From NCBI RefSeq assembly GCF_000013885.1, contig NC_007964.1:3024001-3088000 (forward strand): DNA of 64,000 nucleotides, read 5' to 3'. The position numbers were made by a program, and so were the translations under genes. The notes beneath the pieces are model-generated. The model saw only the letters and a program-made list of their open reading frames with translations, did no database searches and was not told the DNA's origin. Positions within the stretch are counted from its first letter, which is position 1. Each line of letters opens with the position of its first letter. This document shows positions 53,232 through 60,701 of this stretch, in pieces. The stretch is from Nitrobacter hamburgensis X14. GTDB lineage: Bacteria; Pseudomonadota; Alphaproteobacteria; Rhizobiales; Xanthobacteraceae.

Positions 53232-54001
53232 GCCTTATCCCGGGGCTTTCTTGGCCGTGCCGGAAGAATGCCGACGCCGTAATGGGACGCCATCATCCCG
53301 TAGCTGCGATTAATTTCAGGGTCGTAGAACGAGGCCCGGTAGACGCCGGACTTCAGATTGTCGGGAACGACCAGACGTGGCACCCCGCCAAAGAACCGGA
53401 ACATCCGGACATGGGCCTCGATCCAGTCCGGAAGTGCCTGCGTCCAGGTCGCCTCGGCGTAAGTGTAATTCGAGGCGCCAAGCACGGCGACGAAGATCTC
53501 CGCGTCGCGCACAACCCCGGTTTCGCGATCAACGATCATGATCTTCTTGCCGGAGTAATCGACAAAGACCTTGTCGCCGGCCGGATGGTCCTGCCGCATC
53601 GTCGGAGACAGCCGCCGCTCGAATTCCCGGAATAAATCGCAGAACCGGCTGTAGCCATAGCCTTCCGGGTGGACCGCCCGGTACTCCTCCCACAACACCA
53701 TCAGATTGACGCCAGGCCGCTTCAGCTCACAGGCCAACGAGGCCCAATCCGGTTCACTGCACCGGCGGAAGCCACGCCTGACGCCGGCATGGGCAAACAG
53801 ACGTTGTTCAAGAACGGCGTCGGTCAGATCGCCCGCCAAAGGCCACGCCAGCCCGGCAGTCGAGGCACGCTTGAGATTGTCCTGGATCGTGCTGCGCGCC
53901 ACGCCGAGCGTGCGCCCGATCTCCCGGGCGCTCACCCCATCACGGGCAAGCCGCAGCATCTGTCGTATCTGTCGCATGGTCAGTTCTCTCTTGGCCGGCA
54001 T
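53232..54001 (-). pseudogene. istA: IS21 istA, N-terminal part
   Basis: From ATG 54001 (MPAKRELTMRQIRQMLRLAR) the frame holds the HTH (VSAREIGRTLGVARSTIQDN) and most of the DDE core: the Asp in AGDKVFVDYSGKKIMIVDRE, the second Asp in GVPRLVVPDNLKSGVYRASF. It runs to ILPARPRKPRDKA where the recombinase unit begins; eight bases later an accidental stop closes it. The Glu-bearing rest of the core (KAKVEAG) lies beyond the unit at 49921. Precise excision would restore the transposase. Confidence 0.9.
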
Positions 54002-54078
54002 CCGCTTCCCCTCGTTGGTCAACGAGGGACTTGATGCCTGAGGGACTGACCCAAACGAAAACGCCGACTTCCAAAAAC

Positions 54079-54197
54079 CCGGCCGGCTTCAAATCAAAAT
54101 GCCGGCCGGTTTCATTTCGGAACGGTGGCCGGCTTCATGTCGGAACAGTGGCCGGCTTCAAATCGGAATACCCGGCCGGAATAAATCGGAATCCGCA
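54079..54197. repeat. IS21 right-end multiple binding sites
   Basis: About five tandem copies of a 24-25 base unit (CCGGCCGGCTTCAAATC..., GGTGGCCGGCTTCATGTCGG, AGTGGCCGGCTTCAAATCGG) end at 54197. The matching inverted set lies at 48262-48345. These are transposase binding sites, not a CRISPR array. Confidence 0.85.
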
Positions 54198-54548
54198 TTC
54201 AGACTGGGCGCTGACCTGCAGGTCTATCTGCACCGTGAGCCGATCGACTTCCGGGCTGGCATCAACAGCCTTGCGGTTCTGGTCCAGGAGACGATGGCGC
54301 TCGATCCGTTTGCTTCGGCGGTTTTTGCGTTCTGCAATCGCCGTTGCGACCGGATGAAGTTGCTGTTCTTCGACCGATCCGGCTTTGTGCTGGTCCTGAA
54401 GCGGCTGAGCGAGGACAAGTTCCGATGGCCGCGCCGCCAAGAGGCGGTCGTCACGCTTACCACCGAGCAATTGCACTGGATCCTCGACGGCATCGATATC
54501 GATGCGATGGTCCGCCATCCGGTGCGGCAATATCAGGTTGCCGGCTGA
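54198..54548 (+). pseudogene. tnpB: IS66 tnpB, start codon removed by IS21
   Basis: The frame from the right IS21 junction reads FRLGADLQVYLHREPIDFRA, then INSLAVLVQETMALDPFASA and FAFCNRRCDRMKLLFFDRSG, a complete IS66 Orf2 apart from its ATG. The missing ATG-TTC-AGA start stands at 48252-48261 on the other side of IS21. Joined, it encodes 117 residues (118 codons with stop). As it stands no proper start remains. tnpC begins 52 bases downstream. Confidence 0.9.
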
Positions 54549-54600
54549 ACTCTCGAGTTGAGCGGTTGACGCGTCGGAACGGTTCAGATTCAAGAATCCA

Positions 54601-56172
54601 ATGAATCGAACCGGCGATCCGAGCGTTGAAGTGCTGTTGGCTCGCATCGCTGCGCTGCAGGCGGACAACCGTCAGCTCACGGAGCGCGTCGTCAAGCTCG
54701 AGGAAGAACTGGCGCTGGCACGCCTGCATCGTTTTGCGCCACGCAGCGAAAAGCACGTCGATCGTCTCTTCAATGAAGCCGAGCAGGCGGCCGTCGCGGA
54801 TCGCGCCGGCAGCGAAGAGTGCGATGTCGTCGAACCTCCGGACACAGGTTTGCCACCCGCCGAAAGCACGACGGGGAAGAAACGTGGCCGCAGACCGCTG
54901 CCGGAAAACCTGCCGCGCGAGCGCGTCGAGTATGACCTTCCCGACGACCAGAAGGCGTGTCCTTGCTGTCGTGGCCGGATGCATCGCATGGGCGAAACCG
55001 TTACCGAACAGCTTCATATCGAGGTGAAGGCGAAGGTCCTGCAGAATGTTCGCTTCAAATATGCGTGCCGTCATTGCGACCGCACCGGGATCAACACGCC
55101 GGTCGTGATCGCGCCGATGCCCGCACAACCCTTGCCGGGCAGCATCGCCACGGCCTCAACGCTGGCGTTCGCGCTGGTTCACAAGTATGTCGACGGCACG
55201 CCGCTCTACCGGCTGGCGCAGGCCTTCGAGCGCGCCGGTGTTCCTGTCAGCCGTGGCGCTCTGGGCCACTGGGTGATTGGCTCGAGCGAAAAGCATCTGT
55301 CCCGAATCTATGACGCGCTGAAGCTGCGGCTCCGATCGCAGCCCCTCATCCATGGTGACGAGACGACTGTTCAGGTCCTGAAGGAAAAGGATCGGGAGGC
55401 CGCCAGCATGTCATATATGTGGGCATACCGGAGCGGCGAGGACAGTGACGAGCCGATCGTGCTGCTCGATTATCAGCCGGGCCGCGGCCAAATACACCCG
55501 CAGACCTTCCTCGGCGATTACCGCGGCATAGTGATGAGCGGCGGCTATTCCGCCTGGCGCACGCTGGAAGGGGCCACCCACATTGGATGCATGGCCCATT
55601 CGAGGCGGCGCTTCGTCGATGCCCTAAAGGCGAGAAAGAAAGGCGGCGGCCCGCCGGAACAGGCGCTCCGGTTCTTCGAACAACTCTACCGGGTTGAAAG
55701 GCAGGCGCGGGACAAAAAACCGGACAAAGGCGAAATGCCAGATCAATGCATTCGCCGCTTCCGCCAGCAACACAGCATTCCCGTCCTGAATGCTCTCAAG
55801 AAATGGCTCGATCAAATCGCCCCGAGGGTCTTGCCGGACAGCAAGCTTGGCGACGCCGTATCCTACACCCGAAACCAATGGGATTATCTGACGCGCTACA
55901 CCGAAGACGGCAGGATGCCGATCGATAATAATCTTCTGGAGCGCGATATCAGAATCTTTGCCACTGGCCGGAAAAGTTGGTTGTTCAGCGATACCGTTGA
56001 GGGCGCCAAGGCCAGCGCCATCGTCTACAGCTTGGTGCTGACCTGCCGCGCCTGTGGCGTCGAGCCGTTAGCGTGGTTGCGCCACGTTCTCACCGAGTTG
56101 CCTCAGCGCGCGGGCGACGCCGATATTACCGACCTGCTGCCCTTCAACCTCCCCAAAACCGCCACTGCCTGA
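54601..56172 (+). CDS. tnpC: IS66-family transposase TnpC
   Basis: The 523-residue IS66 transposase is intact. It has the coiled N-terminus (LARIAALQADNRQLTERVVK; LEEELALARLHRFAPRSEKH), the Cys motif KACPCCRGRMHRMG and CRHCDRTG, and the transposase core with the Asp in PLIHGDETTVQVLKEKD, the second Asp in RGIVMSGGYSAWRTLEGATH region, GCMAHSRRRFVDALK, and the Glu in MPIDNNLLERDIRIFATGRK. It ends 77 bases before the right IS66 end. With tnpA and tnpB disrupted, self-transposition is doubtful. Confidence 0.93.
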   Translation: MNRTGDPSVEVLLARIAALQADNRQLTERVVKLEEELALARLHRFAPRSEKHVDRLFNEAEQAAVADRAGSEECDVVEPPDTGLPPAESTTGKKRGRRPLPENLPRERVEYDLPDDQKACPCCRGRMHRMGETVTEQLHIEVKAKVLQNVRFKYACRHCDRTGINTPVVIAPMPAQPLPGSIATASTLAFALVHKYVDGTPLYRLAQAFERAGVPVSRGALGHWVIGSSEKHLSRIYDALKLRLRSQPLIHGDETTVQVLKEKDREAASMSYMWAYRSGEDSDEPIVLLDYQPGRGQIHPQTFLGDYRGIVMSGGYSAWRTLEGATHIGCMAHSRRRFVDALKARKKGGGPPEQALRFFEQLYRVERQARDKKPDKGEMPDQCIRRFRQQHSIPVLNALKKWLDQIAPRVLPDSKLGDAVSYTRNQWDYLTRYTEDGRMPIDNNLLERDIRIFATGRKSWLFSDTVEGAKASAIVYSLVLTCRACGVEPLAWLRHVLTELPQRAGDADITDLLPFNLPKTATA

Positions 56173-56257
56173 ACGGGTCAGTATCGCCCCGATACGAAGG
56201 CCGTCCGTCAATATCGCGGGCGTCAACGTGCGGAGAAAATCGCGCTTACGTTAATCC

Positions 56258-56967
56258 CAAGGAAGCCGGGCGATCGGGTGAAGACAAACCGGCGGGACTC
56301 GCTATCGCTCGCCCGGCTGTTGAGGGCCGGCGAGCTGACGGCGGTATGGGTTCCGGACGAGGGTCATGAGGCCATGCGGGATCTTGTGCGCGCTCGTGCG
56401 GCCGCCGTCGAGACATTACGCGTGCATCGGCAGCAGATCAGCGCTTTCATGCTCAAGCATGGCCGTATCTATCCCCGCAAGAAGGGCTGGACGATGCGCT
56501 ACCTGCGCTGGCTGCAGGAACAGAAGTTTGAACATCCCGCCCATCAGATCGCTCTCCAGGAAATGGTTGAGGCGGTCCGCATCTCGAAAGAACGAGTGGA
56601 AAGACTGGAAAGGGTGATCGAGGAGTTTGTGCCCGAGTGGTCTCTCGCGCCGGTCGTCCGGGCGTTGCAGACATTGCGCGGCGTAGATCTGATCGTCGCC
56701 GATGCGCGACCATCAGATTGAACTGCCATTCCTCGTAAGGGACGAAGGGGCGATATTGCACGCTTGGTGTATTGACAGCGGACATCAGAGCAAGCGCCGC
56801 AAGCGGTGCGCGAGATCGCATGGAAAGCGCAGAGCCGATTGACCGCACGTTACCGGATGTTGATCGGACGGGGCAAGCGGACGACGGTAGTCTGCACGGC
56901 GATCGCTCGCGAATTGGTCGGCTTCATGTGGGCCGTTGCAAGGGAGGCGCAGCCGAGGTTGCAATAG
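56258..56967 (+). pseudogene. IS110-family transposase, 3' part, with internal replacement
   Basis: This continues the frame cut at 46279: PRKPGDRVKTNRRDSLSLAR, then ELTAVWVPDEGHEAMRDLVR and the helix-hairpin-helix LQTLRGVDLIVA up to 56700. There a 90-base segment (56702-56791, an exact copy of 57169-57258) replaces roughly 90 codons that IS110 enzymes normally have, including the nucleophilic-Ser region. The end EQAPQAVREIAWKAQSRLTA to REAQPRLQ follows and stops at 56967. It is doubly inactive: split by IS66 and missing its catalytic C-domain core. Confidence 0.8.
56702..56791. repeat. 90-bp exact direct repeat, copy 1
   Basis: ATGCGCGACCATCAGATTGA to GCGGACATCAGAGC, identical to 57169-57258. 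It lies inside the decayed IS110 gene in place of deleted coding sequence. Confidence 0.9.
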
Positions 56968-57331
56968 ATCGTCATGAAGAACAAGATCATCTCGCGTATG
57001 GGCGGGGGCGGAACGACGGCAGGGGAATGCCCGTCAGACGCTTTGTGGCCGGCAATGACCGACGCCCGCAGTAAGATAGGAACAGCCCCGGACGCATAAT
57101 CGGGAATGCGGTATCCAACCCGCGCATCAGAGCTTGATCACCGACGTCCTACAGTTCCGCCCCCACCCATGCGCGACCATCAGATTGAACTGCCATTCCT
57201 CGTAAGGGACGAAGGGGCGATATTGCACGCTTGGTGTATTGACAGCGGACATCAGAGCGGTGTTTTGACTGCACCTTTTCCTGACGTTTACGATCGGCGA
57301 GTGTGACGATCTCTGAATCGGAGATCGTGTT
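56968..57331. other. IS110-type non-coding end region
   Basis: No gene is supported here. The stretch holds the 3' non-coding DNA of the broken IS110 element, the second copy of the 90-bp repeat (57169-57258) and, just before the next gene, the hairpin CGATCTC/GAGATCG at 57307-57327. Confidence 0.5.
57169..57258. repeat. 90-bp exact direct repeat, copy 2
   Basis: Identical to 56702-56791. Here it lies in non-coding DNA and is followed by GGTGTTTTGACTGC. Confidence 0.9.
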
Positions 57332-58210
57332 GTGTCTACGCTTGACCATACGCTTAAGCCGGAGGCAGTGACGGCGCGCCGGCTCGAGAACGAGGTGCAC
57401 TCGATCCTCTATGCTCACCTGATTCCGCAGTGCCCTCATGCCGACCTGTTCGGGCGGCTCGGTCGTGCCTGGCTCATCCGACAGCAGGTGCCGGATGACG
57501 AGCGCGCCGCGATCGAGCGTCATATCCGGGAACTGGATCGGTTGGGAGAGGATCTCGGCGTGCTTGACCGGGAGATCGCTGAGGGCGCCCTCAGCGATGC
57601 GGCGATCGAACGGCTGCTCACAATCACTGGCGTCAATCTCACGGTGGCCGCCGGGCTAGTGGCGGCGATCGGCGATATAGGCCGCTTTTCCAACCCCCAA
57701 AAGCTGGTGAGTTACTTCGGCCTGAACCCACGCGTGCGCCAGTCGGGGCTTGGGGCAGCCCATCACGGGCGGATCAGCAAGGTCGGACGCAGTCATGCCC
57801 GCGCGATGCTGGTGGAAGCCGCCTGGGCAGCCGCCAAGACGCCAGGCCCACTCCATGCCTTCTTCGTCCGCGTCCGGGCCAGGCGGGGCCATCAGGTCGC
57901 TGCCGTTGCAGTGGCGCGCAAGCTGACCGTCCTGTGCTGGCATATGCTGACGAAAGAAACGAACTACCTCTGGGCACGCCCCAGTCTCGTTGCCCACAAA
58001 ATGCGCGGCATGGAGTTGCAAGCCGGCCGACCGCAGAAGAAAGGCAACACGCGCGGCCCCGCCTACGCCTACAACGTCAAGGAACTCCGGAACCAGGAAG
58101 TGCGCGTCGCCGAACAGGCACAGAAGGGCTACGAGCACTTTGTCGAAGCCTGGCGCCCGCGCCCGCCAAAAAAGGCGCGCGGGCGCCTCAATCCGGCAAG
58201 GCTCGAATAA
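57332..58210 (+). pseudogene. IS110-family transposase lacking its N-terminal domain
   Basis: The 292-codon frame from GTG 57332 has the coiled middle (VTARRLENEVHSILYAHLIP; ERHIRELDRLGEDLGVLDRE), the helix-hairpin-helix (LTITGVNLTVAAGLVAAIGD) and the transposase-20 domain with VSYFGLNPRVRQSGLGAAHH and KVGRSHARAMLVEAAWAAAK. The RuvC-like DEDD domain of about 100-130 residues that should precede it is missing, so it is inactive. It differs in sequence from the other IS110 genes in the window. An IS256 remnant in opposite orientation adjoins its end. Confidence 0.8.
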
Positions 58211-58315
58211 GGCTGCCCGGCAGCGCTTTCAGCCGATGCACCGTGCTCCGCCACGAGGTCGCCTACGCAGCAGAATAATATCACGACCGGAAAGAAACTG
58301 CTTGTCGATCTCATC

Positions 58316-59329
58316 CGACGTGCGCAGATGGTCCCAATGCTCGGCAGGGAAGGCAAAGAACGGGATGACCTCGCCCCAGGCGCGCCGCCAGCTCTGGCCG
58401 ATGGCGGGGTAGCGCTGGCCCCAGGGGCCGGCCTCGAACGCCGCCAGCGCCTTTTCGGCCGCATCGGCATCGACGGCGCGGTAGATGTCCTTGAGCGCTG
58501 TCGCCAGCCCCTTGCGGTCTTTCCAGGACACGAAGTCCATGGAGTTGCGCAGCAGGTGGACGATGCACGTCTGGACGACTGCCTCCGGGAACACAGCGGT
58601 GATCGCATCGGGGAAGCCCTTCAGGCCATCAACGACGGCCAGCAGGATATCATCGACGCCGCGGTTCTTGAGCTCGTTCATCACCCGCAGCCAGAATTTG
58701 GCGCCTTCGTTCTGCTCGAGCCACAGGCCGAGTACCTCCTTGGCGCCGTCGGCGCGGACCCCCAGCGCGATGTGGATGGCCTTGTTGCGGACCATCCCTT
58801 CGTCGCGGATCTTGACCCGGATCGCATCGAAGAAGATCAGCGGATAAACCGGATCGAGTGGTCTTTGCTGCCAGGTGGCGACTTCGTCGAGAACGGCGTC
58901 CGTCACCGTTGAGATCAGGTCCGGCGACACCTCGATGCCGTACAGATCGCGCAGGTGCCCGGTGATCTGCCGGGTGCTCATGCCGCGCTCATACATGGAC
59001 ACGATCTTGTCGTCGAAGCCGGGAAAACGGCGCTGATACTTGGCAATCAACTGCGGATCGAAACTCGACTGGCGATCGCGCGGTATGTCGATCTCCAGCT
59101 TGCCGGTCTCCGTCGTCACGGTCTTGCGGCCGTAGCCGTTACGCGTATTGCCAGCGTCTTCGCCGCTCGCCAGATGATGGTCCATCTCCGCGTTTAGCGC
59201 GCGCTCGGTCAGAGCCTTCTTGAGCGAATCCAGCAGGCCGCCCTGTTCGAAGGCTGCACTGGCTGCGCCTCCCGCCAGAAGCTGGTCGAGAAGATCATTT
59301 GGTATCGCAGAGTCTTTGCGTCGGGTCAT
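58316..59329 (-). pseudogene. IS256-family transposase, C-terminally truncated
   Basis: From ATG 59329 (MTRRKDSAIPNDLLDQLLAG) about 335 residues match an IS256 transposase: ETGKLEIDIPRDRQSSFDPQ, the first Asp in YPLIFFDAIRVKIRDEGMVR, the second in DDILLAVVDGLKGFPDAITA and the VVQTCIVHLLRNSMDFVSWK block. After AEHWDHLRTS the sequence leaves the family (DEIDKQFLSGRD...) and the Glu-containing end is missing. It differs from the IS256 at 46680-48107. Its left side had inserted into an integrase gene. Confidence 0.82.
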
Positions 59330-59343
59330 AGTGGGAATCCTTT

Positions 59344-59568
59344 TTACCCATTATGCACGCCCGCACACGAAATTCCTGACAGTCCCGGCGAAACCAGATG
59401 CACTTGGAAGGCGCGGACGTCTTCCAGCTCCAACCGATCCGGCGATCGGCCGAAATAGCGGCTGAACTTCGAAACCGCGCTGATGTAGGATCGTTGCGTC
59501 GCCGGCGACAGATTGCGGACCGTCATGTCCTCGATCATGCGGCGGCGAAGAGGGCTCAAATCAGCCAT
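59344..59568 (-). pseudogene. Tyrosine integrase, N-terminal fragment
   Basis: From ATG 59568 the frame reads MADLSPLRRRMIEDMTVRNL, SPATQRSYISAVSKFSRYFG and LELEDVRAFQVHLVS, the SAM-like core-binding domain of XerD-type recombinases as found beside IS91-type transposases. It is cut after about 57 residues by the IS256 remnant; the catalytic domain is absent. GAGGATGTGG upstream provides no clear ribosome site. Confidence 0.7.
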
Positions 59569-59706
59569 CTCAATACTCCCGTCTGAGAGGGTGGGCTGCA
59601 ACACCCACATCCTCTCAGGCAGGAGGCGATCTACGCCACCTTGCCCCGCACGCCGCGGCAGCGGCTTCGTTCAATCCGCCGCGATTCCAAATGATCGCCC
59701 GACGCT

Positions 59707-60564
59707 CTAACGCGACAGGAACTGCGGGTGAAACCCGCGTGGATTCCAGCCAAAATCCGCTTGCGCCGCCGAGGAGTCAAAATTCATGTCTTGCGCCATG
59801 CGGATTCCCATCTCCACATTGGCATGTGGGAGCATCGGCTTCATGGCCAGAAAGGCGGCTCGCCAGACCCACGGCGGTACCGAGATCAAACGCCGGGATC
59901 TCGCCATTCCGTCAAAAATGCGTCCCACCATTTCACGGTAGGTCATGACATCGCATCCCGCCAGCACATAGGTCTTGTTCGCCGCCGCAGGAGCAGCCAT
60001 TGCCGCCAGCGCGCCGATTGCCAGATCCTCCGCGTGCACCGGCTGACGCAGACCGGTGCCGCCGCCTAGCAGCGGCAAGAAACCAAACCGTCCGATAAGT
60101 CCCGCCAGCCGCGTGATGTTGGCATCGCGTCCCTCATCGTAGATGAGCGTAGGCCGCAGGATGGTCCAACCTATCCCCAGCCGGTCGCAGACAGCGATCA
60201 ACCGTTGTTCGCCCTCGGCGAGCCGTCGCACGCCTTCGCGCTCGGATTCAATTTCTGAATTGGCCTTGGTAACGATACTTGTCGAAGTAAAAACAACCAC
60301 ACGCCGCAACGAGGGCGTAGCAACGCACGGCAACGCATCGGCCAGAAGCTGAATATTGACGGTACAGAACAGTTGCTCGACTAGAGGCAGCGCTAGATCG
60401 GCGGGCCGCGCCAAGTCGCCCTGCAGCCAATCAACATGGTCATCTGTGCGCGGTCGCCGCGATAGCGTCAGTGGCCGTTCTCCGGCCATGACCAACTGAC
60501 GGACGATATGGCTTCCCACCAGGCCGGTGCCGCCGAGGACGATACTTCGCTGCGAGCTCATCAT
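59707..60564 (-). CDS. Atypical SDR, NAD(P)-dependent epimerase/reductase
   Basis: A 285-residue protein from ATG 60564 (MMSSQRSIVLGGTGLVGSHI), with the NAD(P) motif GGTGLVGSHIVRQL. It has VVVFTSTSIVTKANSEIESE and GWTILRPTLIYDEGRDANIT but lacks the YxxxK pair expected for a classical extended SDR, like the atypical SDRs of the WreQ/NDUFA9 kind. It lies downstream of the WbpM-like dehydratase on the same strand, 138 bases away, so it may reduce the 4-keto sugar that the dehydratase makes. The N-terminal extension upstream of 60564 in the same frame looks like non-coding sequence. Confidence 0.7.
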   Translation of the reverse strand: MMSSQRSIVLGGTGLVGSHIVRQLVMAGERPLTLSRRPRTDDHVDWLQGDLARPADLALPLVEQLFCTVNIQLLADALPCVATPSLRRVVVFTSTSIVTKANSEIESEREGVRRLAEGEQRLIAVCDRLGIGWTILRPTLIYDEGRDANITRLAGLIGRFGFLPLLGGGTGLRQPVHAEDLAIGALAAMAAPAAANKTYVLAGCDVMTYREMVGRIFDGMARSRRLISVPPWVWRAAFLAMKPMLPHANVEMGIRMAQDMNFDSSAAQADFGWNPRGFHPQFLSR

Positions 60565-60701
60565 CTCATCTATTGCGTGGTGGGGTAACTGCAGAGGCTT
60601 GCCCGGCAAGCAGGCCACGTCAGCGATCCGATTGCTCTATGGATTGACGTCGCGGAGCAGGGAACGTCGCTTCGCGGCCGCGTAAATAACCATCACGGTG
60701 A

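Larger units (their letters stand above)
49922..53236 (+). mobile_element. 3.3-kb serine-recombinase mobile unit (small ORF, HTH ORF, recombinase)
   Basis: The unit splits istA with the shared core GCCTT on both sides (49922-49926 and 53232-53236); removing one core and the interior restores istA in frame. There are no inverted repeats and no longer duplication, as expected from serine recombinases that cross over at a short core. Inside, all genes point right: a 94-residue protein, an HTH protein with an A9 slip site, its downstream frame, and a 692-residue recombinase ending eight bases before the right core. I do not know a named element of this layout. Confidence 0.8.
48262..54197 (-). 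mobile_element. IS21-family element carrying a serine-recombinase unit
   Basis: The left end TGCGGATTCCGA at 48262 and right end TCGGAATCCGCA at 54197 are inverted repeats; TTCAGAC is duplicated at 48255-48261 and 54198-54204. Multiple internal binding-site repeats (about 24 bases, GAAGCCGGCC with TATTCCGATCT) lie inside both ends (48262-48345 and 54079-54197). Genes istA (split) and istB are on the minus strand. Without the 3310-bp recombinase unit it measures 2626 bp, normal for IS21. It hit the tnpA/tnpB overlap of IS66. Confidence 0.94.
46280..56249 (+). mobile_element. IS66-family element carrying three inserted elements
   Basis: Left end GTAAGCGCGAATTTCG at 46280 and right end GAAAATCGCGCTTAC at 56249 are inverted repeats starting GTAA, as in IS66. 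The 8-base duplication GTTAATCC stands at 46272-46279 and 56250-56257. Its genes are tnpA (46362, split), tnpB (split) and tnpC (54601-56172). Without the inserted IS256 and IS21 elements the unit is 2591 bp, a normal IS66 size. Confidence 0.95.

Noticed and set aside
54079..54197. Regular 24-25 base repeats resembling a small CRISPR array
   Set aside because: The spacers are a few bases only, the repeats end exactly at the IS21 terminus, and the inverted set exists at 48262-48345. They are IS21 transposase binding sites.
59344..59568. Integrase as a sign of a prophage or integrative element
   Set aside because: Only 57 residues of the N-terminal domain remain, no phage genes are near, and the type matches IS91-associated recombinases.
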